The notes below the pieces were generated by a model. It was not told the origin of the DNA, made no database searches, and was given only the letters and a program-made list of their open reading frames with translations. DNA of 64,000 bases from Phoma sp. XZ068 (lineage: Eukaryota > Ascomycota > Dothideomycetes > Pleosporales > Didymellaceae). Position numbers and translations under genes: made by a program. Location of the stretch: NCBI GenBank assembly GCA_004835665.1, contig RBKR01000001.1:1240001-1304000 (forward strand). The letters run 5' to 3'. The first letter of the stretch is position 1. The number at the start of each line of letters is the position of its first letter. Below, in pieces: positions 34,320 to 45,310 of this stretch.

Positions 34320-35166
34320 AGTGACTGTTGTTGAACGAGGCTTGAAGTTTCTAGCTGGTGATGGGTGTGGGTGTTAAGTGTTCGGTGCTCCGTCACAGCT
34401 TGTATTTCAGTCAAGAGGTCACTCTGGCAGGTGATGTGCACAGGGAGCGTGAGAGGTCGCATCCATGTGAAGCTCGAGTGGTTTCGGTGACATTAGTGCC
34501 GAGGTCTGATCGCGACATTTCGCCCCGCGTACATCAGGGCATTGCACTGAATACGCGGTCGTATCTACTGACGCGAACGACGATTGACCGTACTGGTTGG
34601 CTGCATGAGTATCACGATAGCTGCATTTCCCCAGTCACCATGAAGGGTGGGCAAGTTCTCAGGTGGCCAGGGGTCCCTGCCCCAGCTCCCCAGCTCAAGC
34701 TCGGGATGCACCTGCCCCCTCCCCTCCCCCTACCCCAACCAGCGTGAGGAGTCGACAGCAAGCGGTCTGGCCTGACGACCAACGACGCACACCGAGCCCT
34801 TTGTCCTTCCGCATCCCTTGCGTAGTACATGAGAAGGCTTGCTCAGTTGTTTGCTAGCCAGCGCTCGGCCAATCTTTTGCGGACCTCCGGTTTGTACGAA
34901 GCTCCCCCAGGGTCTTCACCAACAAAGCTGACTGTAGTAGACAATCACGGTTGCGCGATACGTACGCCATCAAAAACGCGTTCAGGACTTCAATAGCTGC
35001 TGAAGCTCCTCGTCTAGCACGTCACTGCCGCCCGTACTACACGCACGACAACCCTGTCTACGAAGCCTCTTTCACCGAATTCCCGACTGAAGAAGAAGAA
35101 AACGTCGAAGAAAAAGAAGAAGAAAAAGAAGAAGAAGGCTACGAAGAAGAAGGCGACGACGACGAG
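34320..35166. other. Divergent spacer with acidic-coding purine tract
   Basis: This lies between the DUF202 gene (minus) and RNase H1 (plus). A GAA/GAAGAAG tract at 35089-35160 is in frame with RNase H1 and would add a Glu-rich extension. I see no ATG upstream of 35167 in that frame, so unless an upstream exon exists it is leader. Confidence 0.4.
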
Positions 35167-36675
35167 ATGGGCGACGCAAAGTCTGTGACGTCGAACACGT
35201 CAAGTGCAAAGCGGAAGAGGAATGCAGGGCCTGCCTTCTATGCTGTCAGAGTTGGTCGTACGCCTGGCATTTATTACAGCTGGCCCGATTGTGAGGCGCA
35301 GATTAGGGGCATGAAGGCTGAATGTAAGCTCCTCCATTCATCCTAGCGAGCAGTTGGCTGATTGCAGATAGACAAAAAGTTCGACTCTCTCACCGACGCC
35401 GAGGCTTTCCTCAAAGGCACGCACAAGCCTAACCCTAAGCCTGGAAAGACAAAGTACTATGGCGTAGCCATTGGGCATGTTCCTGGCGTATATACAGACT
35501 GGCCGTCGACACAAGCACAGATCAAAGGCTGCAGTGGCGGCCTTCAGCAGAGCTTCGCAACTCGCGAAGAAGCGCAAAGCTTCGTCAATGAGCACAAGCG
35601 GGATCACAGCGTGCCCATAAGTTTGCGCGGTGACCTGTCTGAGGCGTCCTCTGCAGTTGGTCAAGGTTGCAAAGTTAGCGAACCAGTTTCGAAGAAGCAG
35701 AAGAAGAACAGCGGCCTAGCGGTCGTCTCAAATGGCGACGTTAAGTATGAGCCTGGGATGGGTCCTCTGCCAGAAGGAGCCGAGGATGGATTCGATCGCA
35801 CGCTGAAAATGGATCTCGAGAGCGGCGCCATCAGACATAAGACCGAGGCCGAGCTGAGCGCGACAAAAAAGCAGCCGACTGGCGACTTCACAGGCCAGAT
35901 TGTTGTCTATACAGACGGCAGCTCGCTTGGCAATGGCCAAGCCGGAGCAGTCGCTGGTGTGGGCGTCTACTTTGGCGCCAACGACAAAAGGTGAGTAGTT
36001 GCACATTCCCGGACATCAACATGGGTTGACTTGACGAGCAGGAATGTCTCCGAACCGTTGCGAGGAACCAAGCAGACGAACCAACGTGCTGAATTGACAG
36101 CCATCGCTCGAGCGCTTGATCATGTTCCTATCGATCGGGATGTCTTGATATGCACCGACTCATACTATGCGATACGATGCATAACAGAGTGGTCACCAAA
36201 GTGGTTGAGAAATGGCTGGAAAAACGCGGCCGGAAAGGACGTCGAGAACAGAGACCTTGTAGAACCCATTGTATCCCGAGTGTGCGAGAGAGAGGCATGC
36301 AAGGCGAAGACAAAGTTTCAGTGGATCAAAGGGCACGCCAATGATCCGGGCAACGTTGCAGCTGATCAGCTGGCTGTTCAAGGCTCAAGGCAGAGTACTG
36401 CTGAGCTGCGGGGCGAGATCGAATTCTCAACTACACTGATAGGCCCAATCAAGACAAGAGAAGAGTGGGAACAAGTCAAGAAGCTGGAACGAGATGAGAA
36501 GGAGGAAGACCAGGTTTTCGATAACGTCTCTGCGGAGCAGTCGATGAATCAGGCCTCGCCGCACTTCACGGCAGTTAATGCACCAGCTCAGGGTACAATC
36601 AAGGCGGCTCCAGCACCGCAGCAAGTAGATGGTGTAATTACAAGCTCTGATGGAGCAGCAACAGGCGGTACATGA
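35167..36675 (+). CDS. RNH1: Ribonuclease H1 with two hybrid-binding domains, 469 aa
   Basis: Exons 35167-35323, 35372-35990 and 36042-36675 with introns of 48 and 51 nt. Two N-terminal viroplasmin/hybrid-binding domains are visible: FYAVRVGRTPGIYYSW...YKKFDSLTDAEAFL (about 24-65) and YYGVAIGHVPGVYTDW...SFATREEAQSFV (about 81-123). After a linker comes the RNase H fold with its catalytic acids: YTDGSS (D234), QRAELTAI (E276), CTDSYYA (D298) and NVAADQLA (D367). The enzyme cuts RNA in RNA-DNA hybrids, removing R-loops and primers. Two binding domains are also found in yeast Rnh1. The first intron has competing acceptors; only the one after ATAG gives the conserved YKKFD join. The start is less certain because the upstream Glu-rich frame is open. 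A Lys-rich KKQKKN motif near 160 could direct it to the nucleus. Confidence 0.93.
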
Positions 36676-37430
36676 GGGACGAACAACGCCGAAGAGCCAT
36701 GCGTAAGCAAGTCTGTCGCTAGTATTGTCCGGTAGTCTTTGCGCCATATCATTGCAATGTACAAGCCGTCAACGTCAGTACAATGACAACAAACAAAACG
36801 TACAAACAAAACATATTGCAATCAAATCAGCGACGATGAGGGGTACAGCGGCATTGCAACATCAAACCCCTGTATGTCGTTACCCCATATTTTGGCCGTT
36901 AGTACGCTACAAGGATGTGCCGAGGTATCGTGACTTCCTGATCTGGCAATTCGCCCTGCATTAGATTGCACGTCACTTGGTTCGGCCACATGATGTCTGC
37001 GTAAACGGCCGTGACTTGAGCTACCAGCTACCCGGTCCACACGATGGTGTGCTCGATATCGCTTGATTGGGTCATCTGGCCGACTCAAACGGAAAGCTCG
37101 GCGGAGAAGTGTGAGCATGCAACCTGCGTTTGTCTCGGTTGCATACAGCCAGTAGTCCAGATAAAAACCAAATGGCAACTAACTGACACTGAACAATTTC
37201 AACTTTGAGTGCCCGAGCTCCATCAGGTATGCTTGTCCGGTCCAAGTTCACTGTTGAGCCTGTTGACGGGGAATTTCCTTACGGACATGAATACGCTTTG
37301 GTGCAAGTCAAAATGTACAGACGACATGAAAAGGCACTTGTGGTCCCTCTACATCAACCTCATCTTTGTAAATTTCCAAGACTTTGAAACCCGATACTCA
37401 GCAACACATCTCACCATCTTACCACCCATC
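36676..37430. other. Intergenic spacer upstream of the secreted protein
   Basis: Contains the RNase H1 3' end and the promoter of the cysteine-rich secreted protein. No gene. Confidence 0.45.
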
Positions 37431-38145
37431 ATGAAGCTCACCTTCCTCACCCTCCTGGCTACCGCAGCCCTCACATTAGCTTCACCCGCCCCAGCCCTCT
37501 CCAAGCGCGCAGTATCCTGTCTCAAGGTCGGCGCCACAGCAACCGCAACCTGGAAGAACGCAGCAGGCAAGACATGTCGATGGACCGGCGTCGTGGGCAG
37601 CAACTTCGGCACCAACAGCGTTAATGGGGGAGAGTACGTTCTCCCATCTTAATCATGGCTATTTTAGTTCATTTTGGATGAGGGAAGGCTGATATAATAT
37701 AGTTACTCGTGTAATGGCCGTTGCGGCGCGGGATGCTCTGGCTCTGCGGTCGGGAACGCGTATACCCAGGATTGCTTTTCGCACGATGTTTGTTCGTGGT
37801 TTAACAATGCTTCGGGAGGTGCTAGGTAAGTCTTCAGCATTTGATTTTCATGAATACTGGTTCACATCATGAGCCCTTTCTCTCTCATGAAGGGGTGGTT
37901 GGTGAGAAGAGGGGTTGCAGTAGAGAAACCCTGACTCTTGCCAATCCTAGGGCTGCAGTTCTATCAAGAGGGTTCTAGTCTTTCGTTCTAGAGATAATGC
38001 TGACCAGACGGATAGTGACGCCAACTGCGGTGCAGCGTTTAACTCTGCTGTCGATGACACGCTCTTGGGCTCCGCAAATGGATGTGGGCAAACAAACCCC
38101 AGTAACTCTGCGTCGAGACCGACTACGAGTCCGACGTGCTCTTAA
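37431..38145 (+). CDS. Cysteine-rich secreted protein, PLA2-like HDxC motif, 151 aa
   Basis: Three exons, 37431-37633, 37703-37825 and 38016-38145, in consistent phase (152 codons with stop). The signal peptide is MKLTFLTLLATAALTLASP, followed by a Lys-Arg site (ALSKRAVSC) suited to Kex2 processing. The mature part has about nine cysteines, including CNGRCGAGCSG and the stretch YTQDCFSHDVCSWFNNASGGASDANCG. The D-C-F-S-H-D-V-C pattern resembles the calcium/active-site helix of phospholipase A2 (CCxxHDxC), but only one of the two adjacent cysteines is present. Similar small secreted proteins occur widely in ascomycetes, where the function is unknown. The second intron is 190 nt, about four times the local norm. 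It is a candidate extracellular enzyme or effector-like protein; I give no activity. Confidence 0.87.
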
Positions 38146-38458
38146 AAGGTTATTTTAAAAGGAATATGAAAAAGGCGAACATGGCTGGATTGTTCTTGGC
38201 TAGGGGACGAGGGCTTGCGTAGCGATTTTGTATGGTACGTCGAATGATAGTCCACCCGGGGGGAGTGACTTTTTGAATCATCAACCCCTCTTCCAGTGCA
38301 ATTTTTTCTTCCCTTGATATATGGCGTAGAGGACCCTTTTTGTGAGCGACTGAAGTGGTGTCTTGAGCAGCATTTGTGTCTTCTCTCTCTCCACGACAAC
38401 ACACGACCATTCTACATCAATTTCCGTATTCCAACCCCTCCAATTCCCCGTCGCCAAG
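38146..38458. other. Spacer, 3' region of the secreted-protein gene
   Basis: An A/T-rich stretch directly after the stop codon (TTATTTTAAAAGGAATATG) may form the 3' processing region. Nothing else is seen. Confidence 0.4.
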
Positions 38459-38665
38459 ATGCCTACTCAACTATTCAAAAACAGATACCTGTTCTTCGCC
38501 TCCATCATGGTCCTTCAAGTTGCTCTCCATGTCGGCATAGGCCTCTCCATGTACGCAGTATACAGAATCGTGCGAAGTCTGCTGCTCCAGGCATTCGACT
38601 TGCTTCCAGACAGAGTAATGGCAAATTGGTGGCAGATCACTCTAGTCCTCGTCCTGCTAGGATGA
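38459..38665 (+). CDS. Possible 68-aa membrane peptide
   Basis: A short frame with ATG in good context (CCAAGATGCC). It would encode a basic start (MPTQLFKNR), a hydrophobic helix YLFFASIMVLQVALHVGIGL and a second weakly hydrophobic end ITLVLVLLG. No family is recognised. It could be a real small membrane protein or an open frame by chance; transcript data would decide. Confidence 0.35.
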   Translation: MPTQLFKNRYLFFASIMVLQVALHVGIGLSMYAVYRIVRSLLLQAFDLLPDRVMANWWQITLVLVLLG

Positions 38666-38864
38666 ACTCTGGCTCATTGTGGTTCTGGTGTGGCGCAGGT
38701 CGGTGTATTTCCATGGTTGAGGATAGACCCTTTCTAAAAGGTGGAGAGAGTGAACCGAGCATTCTTGGGATTAGGGGTCGTGAACTTTTATTAAAGAACA
38801 GATACTCTTGAACTCTCTTTACTTCTCGTTTGGATCCGGCGAACGTCTCTTCACGATACCTAAT

Positions 38865-40498
38865 ATGGACTCGGCATTTCTCTCCTCAGCTACGGCCACT
38901 GCCAGCCATCAACTGGTTGTTACCTTCTCAGCGCCTTGTATGTCCAGTGCGACAGGTATTGCCAGCATTCTTCCTGCTCCAGATTTCTCTGAAACAACAT
39001 CCTCGCTCTGGAACTGTCTTTTTACCCTCGGACACGGGCCCGTGGTAGGCTCGACAGCGATAGCTTCTTCGTCCTCAGTGGAAAGCGCGCGACCTGTTGT
39101 TGCCGGGCATGGTCCCTCCACCATGAAGCCAAACGGGCCTTGGTCTCTTCATTATCTTCCATTTACCCCTGGGCTGGGTCCTGAGGTCTCCGCGAATATG
39201 GCGCGTGGTGCTTCTCTGTCGGAGCTTAGGCGGCCGTTCACTCTCGGACATGGTCCTGTGGTAATTCCAAAGTCGTCATCCGTCTCAACACTGCCGGCCG
39301 AGGAAAATCCGTTCACACTCCAGCACGGTCCAGTATTCCAGCCCACAAGCGTACCCTCACACAATGTTCGCCGCATTTATGTTGAATCAACTGTATCGAC
39401 TGCAGTGTCGACATTCGCCACGGTTGTTAAACGCTCTTCTACATCCGCAGTCGCCAACCCGTAAGTACACTCAGAGTTATTGCGTCACCCTTACCCACTG
39501 ACAACGACAGAGCATCTCCGCTGGACGTCGATGGTGCATCACTAGTTAAGGAAAGCACCAACGGCGTCGCAAATAAGCCAGAACTAGGGCTGTGGAGCAA
39601 GAAGTCGGGTTGGCTCACAAGTCTTTTTGGAGATCTGTTAAATACCACCGACATTGATTCCAAGAATACTGGCGCGACCTCAGAAGAGAGTCTTTATGAG
39701 CGCCGTGAATATGTCCCCACGGATTGCCACAAGGACAGTGGTGACTACGTTTACTTTACCGTCTTGTCGCCAGATGGTTCCCTGGCACGGGATTTCAAAG
39801 GGGAGCGAGCACTTCACTTTGTCAAAACAAAGTGGTCCCTATCTTATCCATACGTCCTGCGCAAGGCTTTGTTTAATGACCCAGAACCATTTCCTGGGTG
39901 CCGGAATGGGCATTGCATTAGTAAGATGATCCCTGGTACCCATCTCCGTCTCGAATATGTCAGAAACCCGATTATCTTCAGAGCCACTTGGGACGAAGGG
40001 CACTGTGGATATCTTGATCGCGTTCAGAAAGTGAACAGGATGACCGTTCCTCTGGGCGAGTTCGGGTACCTCTCCAAAAGCGCTGCGCCCCAGGTTCCTG
40101 TGGTAAGCTTTGTGGAGCAGCAGATGCTGACAACTTATCCTACACTCGAGATCAGTCTGATTTGCGGGTTCACGGTTAGTCTCGTTTTGCTACTTTGCGT
40201 GGTGCTGCCGGTCCTGCTATACATTTACGCCTGGTTGCGTGATAGTGTCCGAGCACTCTCAGGTGGGACGAATAGGTGTGTAAAGTTGGTTCAAAATGCG
40301 TCGTGGAAGAGACTGGGTAGACGAAGCAAGCGCCGTAGTTCGGCCCAGGATCACGGTTCCTCTGAAGATTATCCACTCCAACGACTGTCGGCCTCAGCAG
40401 ATGTGGCAACACCTCCGCCAGCTTACGCTTTCATGGAACCTTCCCGAGTTTTTGTGGAGGTGGAAGACTACCCAGAACTTGCCCCATCAGTCAGATAG
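38865..40498 (+). CDS. Single-pass membrane protein with FTLGHGPV repeats, 527 aa
   Basis: Exons 38865-39460 and 39511-40498 with a 50-nt intron. The N-terminal 170 residues contain five copies, spaced 15-35 residues, of a short motif: LFTLGHGPVVG, VVAGHGPST, PFTPGLGPEV, PFTLGHGPVV and PFTLQHGPVF. There is no standard signal peptide. A middle domain (about 225-375) has several cysteines and the motifs DCHKDSGDYVYFTV and DPEPFPGCRNGHCI, and looks folded. A strong membrane helix (ISLICGFTVSLVLLLCVVLPVLLYIYAW) is followed by a basic tail (KRLGRRSKRRSS) and a Pro/Ser-rich end. I do not recognise the family. Orientation cannot be settled, though the positive charge after the helix favours an inside C-terminus. 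Confidence 0.82.
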
Positions 40499-41365
40499 AG
40501 GCACAGCAAAACGCCAAAGCACTTGCTAGGCGCCCGGCTTTGAAGGCTTCTCAATCTCCGCGCTGAGGTTTAGAGATGAATGTGGTTCCTTGGTGGATGT
40601 TACCGTTACTCATGGCTTTAGGATGCCGACGCCGTGTACGAACATGAGCCAGTTGGCTGGTCACCGATTTTATTTCTTCCAAAGATATCGTGAAGATGGA
40701 TCCCCTGTATCATTGTATTGTTGAGATGAAGAGGAAATGACGCCATGTTCGCGGGCCAACACCGCGTTTCTTCACTAGCGTGACGCGGGCGGTAGACGTT
40801 CACCCGCTCCCACGCCGTCCTCATTCATCTCCATTCATCATTTCTCATCACCCCGGCCGTGAGACAATATCGTCCAGCATGCTAGTATTTGCGATTCAGT
40901 ATACTCGTCGAACTACCTAGGTATTGACATGCATCCGTCTGACCACTCTAAAGCCTGAAAAAGCTCCATCTTCTCTTTCACGGCCTTTCGAGAAAGCCAC
41001 AGCAATGCAATTTGAGTCGATAAATCCTGAGCTACGAGAAGCACTACAACCGAAATCGTCATCCGTAATGAGTATCACGAAAACCGCGGTTTTGGGAATG
41101 TCAAGAAATGCCATGCAATCTCTAGCACGAAAGTGGAAGGTAGATATGGTACCTGACATTAGGCTCACCCGTACGACATGAGTATACCGTTCTTAGAGAC
41201 AAACGACCGTAATTTTGCAGTGCCACATGCGTGGATCGCCAACATCGCACGCAATTGTTGTGCTATCGTCATGACTCCAATCGCTTACGGAAGGTGGTTG
41301 AGGTATATAAGAGAGGGTTACTGCGTCTCTCGTTGTTCTTTAGCTCGTGCCAATTACCCAGCAAG
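40499..41365. other. Promoter region of the M14 carboxypeptidase gene
   Basis: The 867 bases hold the 3' end of the repeat-containing membrane protein gene and the carboxypeptidase promoter. A segment at 40917-41181 is open on both strands for about 85 codons, but neither product has recognisable features. A TATA element is annotated at 41304. Confidence 0.45.
41304..41310 (+). promoter_or_regulatory. TATA box of the carboxypeptidase gene
   Basis: TATATAA, followed by purine-rich GAGAGGG, lies 62 bases upstream of the ATG at 41366. Sequence and distance fit a strongly expressed, TATA-driven secreted-enzyme gene. Direct evidence of use is lacking. Confidence 0.5.
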
Positions 41366-42667
41366 ATGAAGGCATTCGTTGTACGCTCGCTTCTGGCGTC
41401 TCTTGCCGCAGGTCTCGCTGCAGCCTCCAGCGGAGCCGTCTCGTATGCCGGCTACCAGGTCCTTCGTGTGAAGACGCTGGGCCACGTAGCTGAAGTACAG
41501 AAGAAGCTGTCGACCATCTCTTACCAACAATGGGAGGACACGGATACCCACATTGACATCGTCGTCTCCCCGGATCAGTTCGAGAAACTCCAGTCGCTTG
41601 GCCTGAGCTACCGCACACTGCACAAGGACCTTGGTGACTCGATCGAGAAAGAGGGACAGCAGAAGGCTTACCGCAAGCGCGACATCGACGATCTCTCCTG
41701 GTACGATACGTATTCTCCATACGCGGAGCATCTCCAGTACATTGCCGACCTTCACGCGGCCTTCCCAAACAACTCGAAGCTCGTGTCTTCTGGACGATCG
41801 TATGAGAACCGCACAATCCAGGGCATCCACCTCTACGGTGACGCAGGCCCAGGCAAGCCCGCAGTGCTGTACCATGGCAACGTGCACGCCCGAGAATGGA
41901 TCACCTCCAAGACCGTCGAGTACCTCGCACTGCAACTCATCAACGCTCACAAGAATGCCACAAACACGACTCAGTCAGTGCTGAACCAGTACGACTTCCA
42001 CATCTTCCCCATCGTCAACCCTGATGGCTTTGTCTACTCGCAAGAAAAGGACCGTCTTTGGCGCAAGACTCGCACGCCTCCCCCACGAGGCCAGAACCAA
42101 ACTTGCTTTGGCACCGACATCAATCGCAACTGGGAGTACGGCTGGGATGCCAATCCGCTGGGCGCTTCCAAGAATGCTTGTGCGCAGGCCTACAGGGGCG
42201 AGAAGCCCACTGACACTGTCGAGAACCAGGGTCTCGATGCCTACGTTCGTAAGCTGCGTGACACCGTTGGTATCAAGCTGTACATCGACTGGCACAGCTA
42301 CGGCCAATACATCCTCTCACCCTTCGGCTCCAAGGAGGAGTGGTACGCCCCTGAACTGGGCAAGTGGACCAAGACTGCTTCGATTCTCAGCGAGACCATT
42401 CGCGACAGTTCGGACAGACGCACAACCTTCACATTCGGACCTAGCGGTGCTACACTGTACACCACTACAGGTGCGGCGCCTGATCACCTCTATGCTATTG
42501 GTGGTGCAGACTTCTCTTACACTATCGAGCTCCCTGACACTGGCGACTTTGGCTTTGTGCTCCCTCCCGAGAGGATCAGGGGTGCAGCGGAGGAACAGTG
42601 GGCTGGTCAGCAGGTCTTGTTCCCCCTCTTGGATGAAGTATTCTTTGATGGACTCGGTCCGGCTTAG
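41366..42667 (+). CDS. Secreted M14 metallocarboxypeptidase (A-type), 433 aa
   Basis: A single exon of 434 codons. A signal peptide (MKAFVVRSLLASLAAGLAAA) is followed by a propeptide of about 85 residues that ends at a Lys-Arg site (AYRKRDI, about 101-107). The mature zinc carboxypeptidase has the ligands in HGNVHAREW (H174, E177) and IDWHSYGQ (H310), the substrate-binding motif DINRNWEYGW, and the general base in FSYTIELPD (E388). It removes C-terminal residues of peptides. Its specificity is probably for hydrophobic residues, as in other fungal carboxypeptidase A enzymes, but the specificity pocket was not checked. Asn-linked glycosylation sites (NNS, NRT, NAT, NTT, NQT) fit secretion. Start choice: this ATG begins the signal peptide; the frame upstream is open but is not protein-like. 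Confidence 0.95.
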   Translation: MKAFVVRSLLASLAAGLAAASSGAVSYAGYQVLRVKTLGHVAEVQKKLSTISYQQWEDTDTHIDIVVSPDQFEKLQSLGLSYRTLHKDLGDSIEKEGQQKAYRKRDIDDLSWYDTYSPYAEHLQYIADLHAAFPNNSKLVSSGRSYENRTIQGIHLYGDAGPGKPAVLYHGNVHAREWITSKTVEYLALQLINAHKNATNTTQSVLNQYDFHIFPIVNPDGFVYSQEKDRLWRKTRTPPPRGQNQTCFGTDINRNWEYGWDANPLGASKNACAQAYRGEKPTDTVENQGLDAYVRKLRDTVGIKLYIDWHSYGQYILSPFGSKEEWYAPELGKWTKTASILSETIRDSSDRRTTFTFGPSGATLYTTTGAAPDHLYAIGGADFSYTIELPDTGDFGFVLPPERIRGAAEEQWAGQQVLFPLLDEVFFDGLGPA

Positions 42668-42901
42668 TAGTTGATTTTGACAGCTTAGCTGTTTAATTTC
42701 ACCAGTAAATACACATAGTAATAGCATATCATGTAATCCATTGTGGCGTTGCAGCCAAAATCATGCCTTTCGCGTTGTCGAATCTTATAACGCGCATACA
42801 TTAAAAAGTAAAGTACATCATCTACTCTTCATCATTCATCACCTCACAGAATAGAAGGTTTCCGTTCCTCCCAGCCAAGACATGCGAACCGGCAAAAAGA
42901 G

Positions 42902-42985
42902 TGCCCATTCTCGGAATCGAACCGAGGATCTTCTCATTACGCAGAAGTATACGAGTGAGACGCTGTACCACTAAGCCAAACGGGC
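42902..42985 (-). tRNA. tRNA-Thr (CGT) with a 12-nt intron
   Basis: Minus-strand cloverleaf. The acceptor stem GCCCGTT pairs with AATGGGC (one G-U). The D arm has GCT/AGC with a GTGG loop. The anticodon stem is TCTCA/TGAGA. The T arm is CTCGG-TTCGATT-CCGAG, an intact B box, and the discriminator base is A. Loop bases CT-CGT-A place anticodon CGT, reading ACG (threonine). The loop is 19 nt instead of 7, which is explained by a 12-nt intron starting one base after the anticodon, the standard eukaryotic position. The spliced RNA is 72 nt before CCA addition. Confidence 0.92.
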
Positions 42986-43211
42986 TTCTCTTGGTCGAAA
43001 GGTTCAACCGAGCTTGTGCCGAAAATTTCAATTGCAACACTTATATCTTAAAGCAAGTTGAGCTCATCTACCGCATTATCATCATGCTAGGTCATGAATG
43101 CAATCGAAATACTGTATGGTGCACGTGGGAGTCTGAGACGTGGCTTGAAGCTCTGAAGTGAGGGGTAAGTGGGGCATATTTGGAAGTATTCGGCCTATCA
43201 AGTCGACCGTA

Positions 43212-44603
43212 TTACTTCCTACCAACCATCGTCATAAGTATAGCTCGCCATTGCTCATCCGCGAGAATGCTCCTGGCTCGCGCCTCTAACCAGTCAGTGT
43301 TCCCCCAGAAACCCCAACTGGCTTGGAACCGTAACCAATCAACCAGCGCTGTTTCCCAATGGTGCAAGAAGATCTCCCATTCGTACTCTTTCTTGCTGGT
43401 TTCCTTCAACCTCTTCCAATATCTTTCCAACAGTTGCTTCTCTCCGTTTTGCATTTTCAACACATGTGGGATGTTATCATCGACCACGAGCATGCTGAGT
43501 GGCACGGAGCAGGTGAATAACTTCGCCAGATCACAAACTCCAAGCCCAAGTCCAGTGTACTGGAAATCGTAGAAAGCTACTTCCTCTCCAGACTCGCTGG
43601 TGAAGAGGTTTTCTGACTTGACGTCGCCATGGATCAGCGTCTGATAACTCTCGATGGGGCTTTGACCGGATACAGACGGCGCGAGGAACGTAGCAACAAG
43701 TTCCGAGATGGACTGGTTTTGGCCTTGTAATGGTTCTGTCAACAGCTCAGTCCATTCCGAATCATCATCGTCTGCCAGGCTATCATATTCCTTCCGTCGG
43801 GTGGCCAAGTAAGTGTAACCCCCGTTGAGCCAAACAGTCTTTTCTGTTGCATCTTCGCCGTCATGTTTCACTTCGTCCAAAGGCGGTAGTACGAGTTCAG
43901 TTCGATCAAAGTCATTCGCTCGAGGCCACCAAAAGCCGTGGAAACCAGCTAGCCAATCCAGGGCTGCATTGACCTGAATGGGCGACAGAGCTCCGCGCTT
44001 CTCGCCTGCAACAGGAAAGTCTTGGGCCAAGTCATTCAGGATCATGGCTGTCGTGGAAGTACCATCTGGATGATGTCGGTTGATGCTCGCTAGACATTTC
44101 GCAACAGGCACAAATGCAGGTAGTTGAGGCGCCAAGTGGCTGTAAAAGTACTGCTCAACTTGGTAGCTCAGTATCTTTCTTGTGTGGCCCTCATCCCCAG
44201 CTCTTGTAGGTGGCGGCGTGATCAGTTTGAGGATCAAGGAATGCTTGCTTGGTGTTGAATTGGCAGATGTAGATTGCGAAGACTTGCGTAGCTTCTCGAC
44301 CGTCGCCTTCTGCTTCTCAGCAATCTTTCCCCTCATATCCTCCGGCAAGGCGCCTAAGAAATCTGGAGCCAAATCATCGGCTGCGATGATGCGACAAATC
44401 TGCCCGTACCCAGCCCAGAGCGATTGTAATAATGAGATTGACAGCAGATCGAGGCCATTCTCTGCAAGCAAAGCAGAAGCGACTTCCTTAGGGGGTGCTC
44501 GAGGGGCCATTGGATCTGTTGGACCGGTCCAAACTTTGAAGGCTAACGAAAGGGCCAAGGAAAATACTGCGACGTGGAAGAGCCTTCTAAACACCCGTCG
44601 CAT
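43212..44603 (-). CDS. Aminoglycoside/choline-kinase-like (CHK type) phosphotransferase, 463 aa
   Basis: An intronless frame. A hydrophobic N-terminus (RRLFHVAVFSLALSLAFKVW) could be a signal anchor. If translation starts at the in-frame ATG near 44507 (MAPRAPPKEV) this part is absent, so the location is open. The kinase-like fold shows a lysine strand (KHSLILKLITPP), helix residues around SYQVEQYFYSHLAPQLP, MILNDL as the hinge, the catalytic loop LIHGDVKSENLF (HGDxxxxN) and the metal-binding FYDFQYTGLG (DFQ in place of DFG). The late segment VCDLAKLFTCSV fits the ecdysteroid-kinase-like/CHK group of small-molecule kinases. The substrate is unknown. Confidence 0.82.
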   Translation of the reverse strand: MRRVFRRLFHVAVFSLALSLAFKVWTGPTDPMAPRAPPKEVASALLAENGLDLLSISLLQSLWAGYGQICRIIAADDLAPDFLGALPEDMRGKIAEKQKATVEKLRKSSQSTSANSTPSKHSLILKLITPPPTRAGDEGHTRKILSYQVEQYFYSHLAPQLPAFVPVAKCLASINRHHPDGTSTTAMILNDLAQDFPVAGEKRGALSPIQVNAALDWLAGFHGFWWPRANDFDRTELVLPPLDEVKHDGEDATEKTVWLNGGYTYLATRRKEYDSLADDDDSEWTELLTEPLQGQNQSISELVATFLAPSVSGQSPIESYQTLIHGDVKSENLFTSESGEEVAFYDFQYTGLGLGVCDLAKLFTCSVPLSMLVVDDNIPHVLKMQNGEKQLLERYWKRLKETSKKEYEWEIFLHHWETALVDWLRFQASWGFWGNTDWLEARARSILADEQWRAILMTMVGRK

Positions 44604-45310
44604 AAGTGAGCGTGCAGCGCGTAAACAATCGCACTAAAAGAGGGGCACCACTGGACGTCAATGCTGAACGTCTAGCAGAGACGGTCGAGTGCGCGAATTG
44701 AGATAGTGATTGTTGTGCAGTCAGTGTATTTTGAGGGAAGCAAGTTCATGGTACACCGGTACGAGTGCAAAGCATCGAGGCTGAAAGGCTTGAAGAGGAA
44801 AGAAGGGTTCGCATGCACAGACCATCCCCCAACCTCTACAATGCCTTCAATCATCAGGTAAGGAACAATGCAGTTTACTTTCTTCCAAGTAGAATGCATG
44901 TTGACTGACCAGAAACTTCCCTAAATCTCATTGACACAACTTGTTCGTGTCCTCGAATATCTGTAAATGGAGCAGCTCTAGTATACTGAGGCGGCAAGGC
45001 GGGAATGGGTGCTAGTGAATTAAGTCTGCGATAAGATATATATCGTTCCAAGTGCTCATGGTTCTAACAAATGACTCCAAGATGCGGTCCAATTTCAGCC
45101 TCTCACATCAGCATCAGTAGTAGCCATACTAGATGAGGTCTGACCACCGTTAGCCTCGCTTCGCTTATTAAGAGTGAGATTATGGCGTACTGCGCCGCAA
45201 GCTGACGGAGACCTTAAGACGCGCCGGTAGCCATCACTCCACGTTTCCACACACCTTGATACCCTCATCGTCTCCCATTCTCTGACCAGCGCTCGTATCT
45301 CACATTGAGG
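44604..45310. other. Divergent promoter region
   Basis: The 707 bases separate the kinase-like gene (minus) from the four-helix membrane protein gene (plus) and must contain both promoters. No gene or clear motif is seen. Confidence 0.5.

Noticed and set aside
35089..35166. Glu-rich N-terminal extension of RNase H1
   Set aside because: The frame is open, but no ATG precedes 35167 in it, and the codons arise from a GAA microsatellite.
37868..37950. Weak resemblance of the long intron in the secreted-protein gene to the terminal hairpin of the tandem repeat (GGGGTT...AACCCTG)
   Set aside because: Only one short G-rich hairpin is shared; the other hairpins and the CACGC core are absent.
40917..41181. 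Segment open for about 85 codons on both strands upstream of the carboxypeptidase
   Set aside because: Neither product has recognisable features; it is probably promoter DNA that is open by chance.
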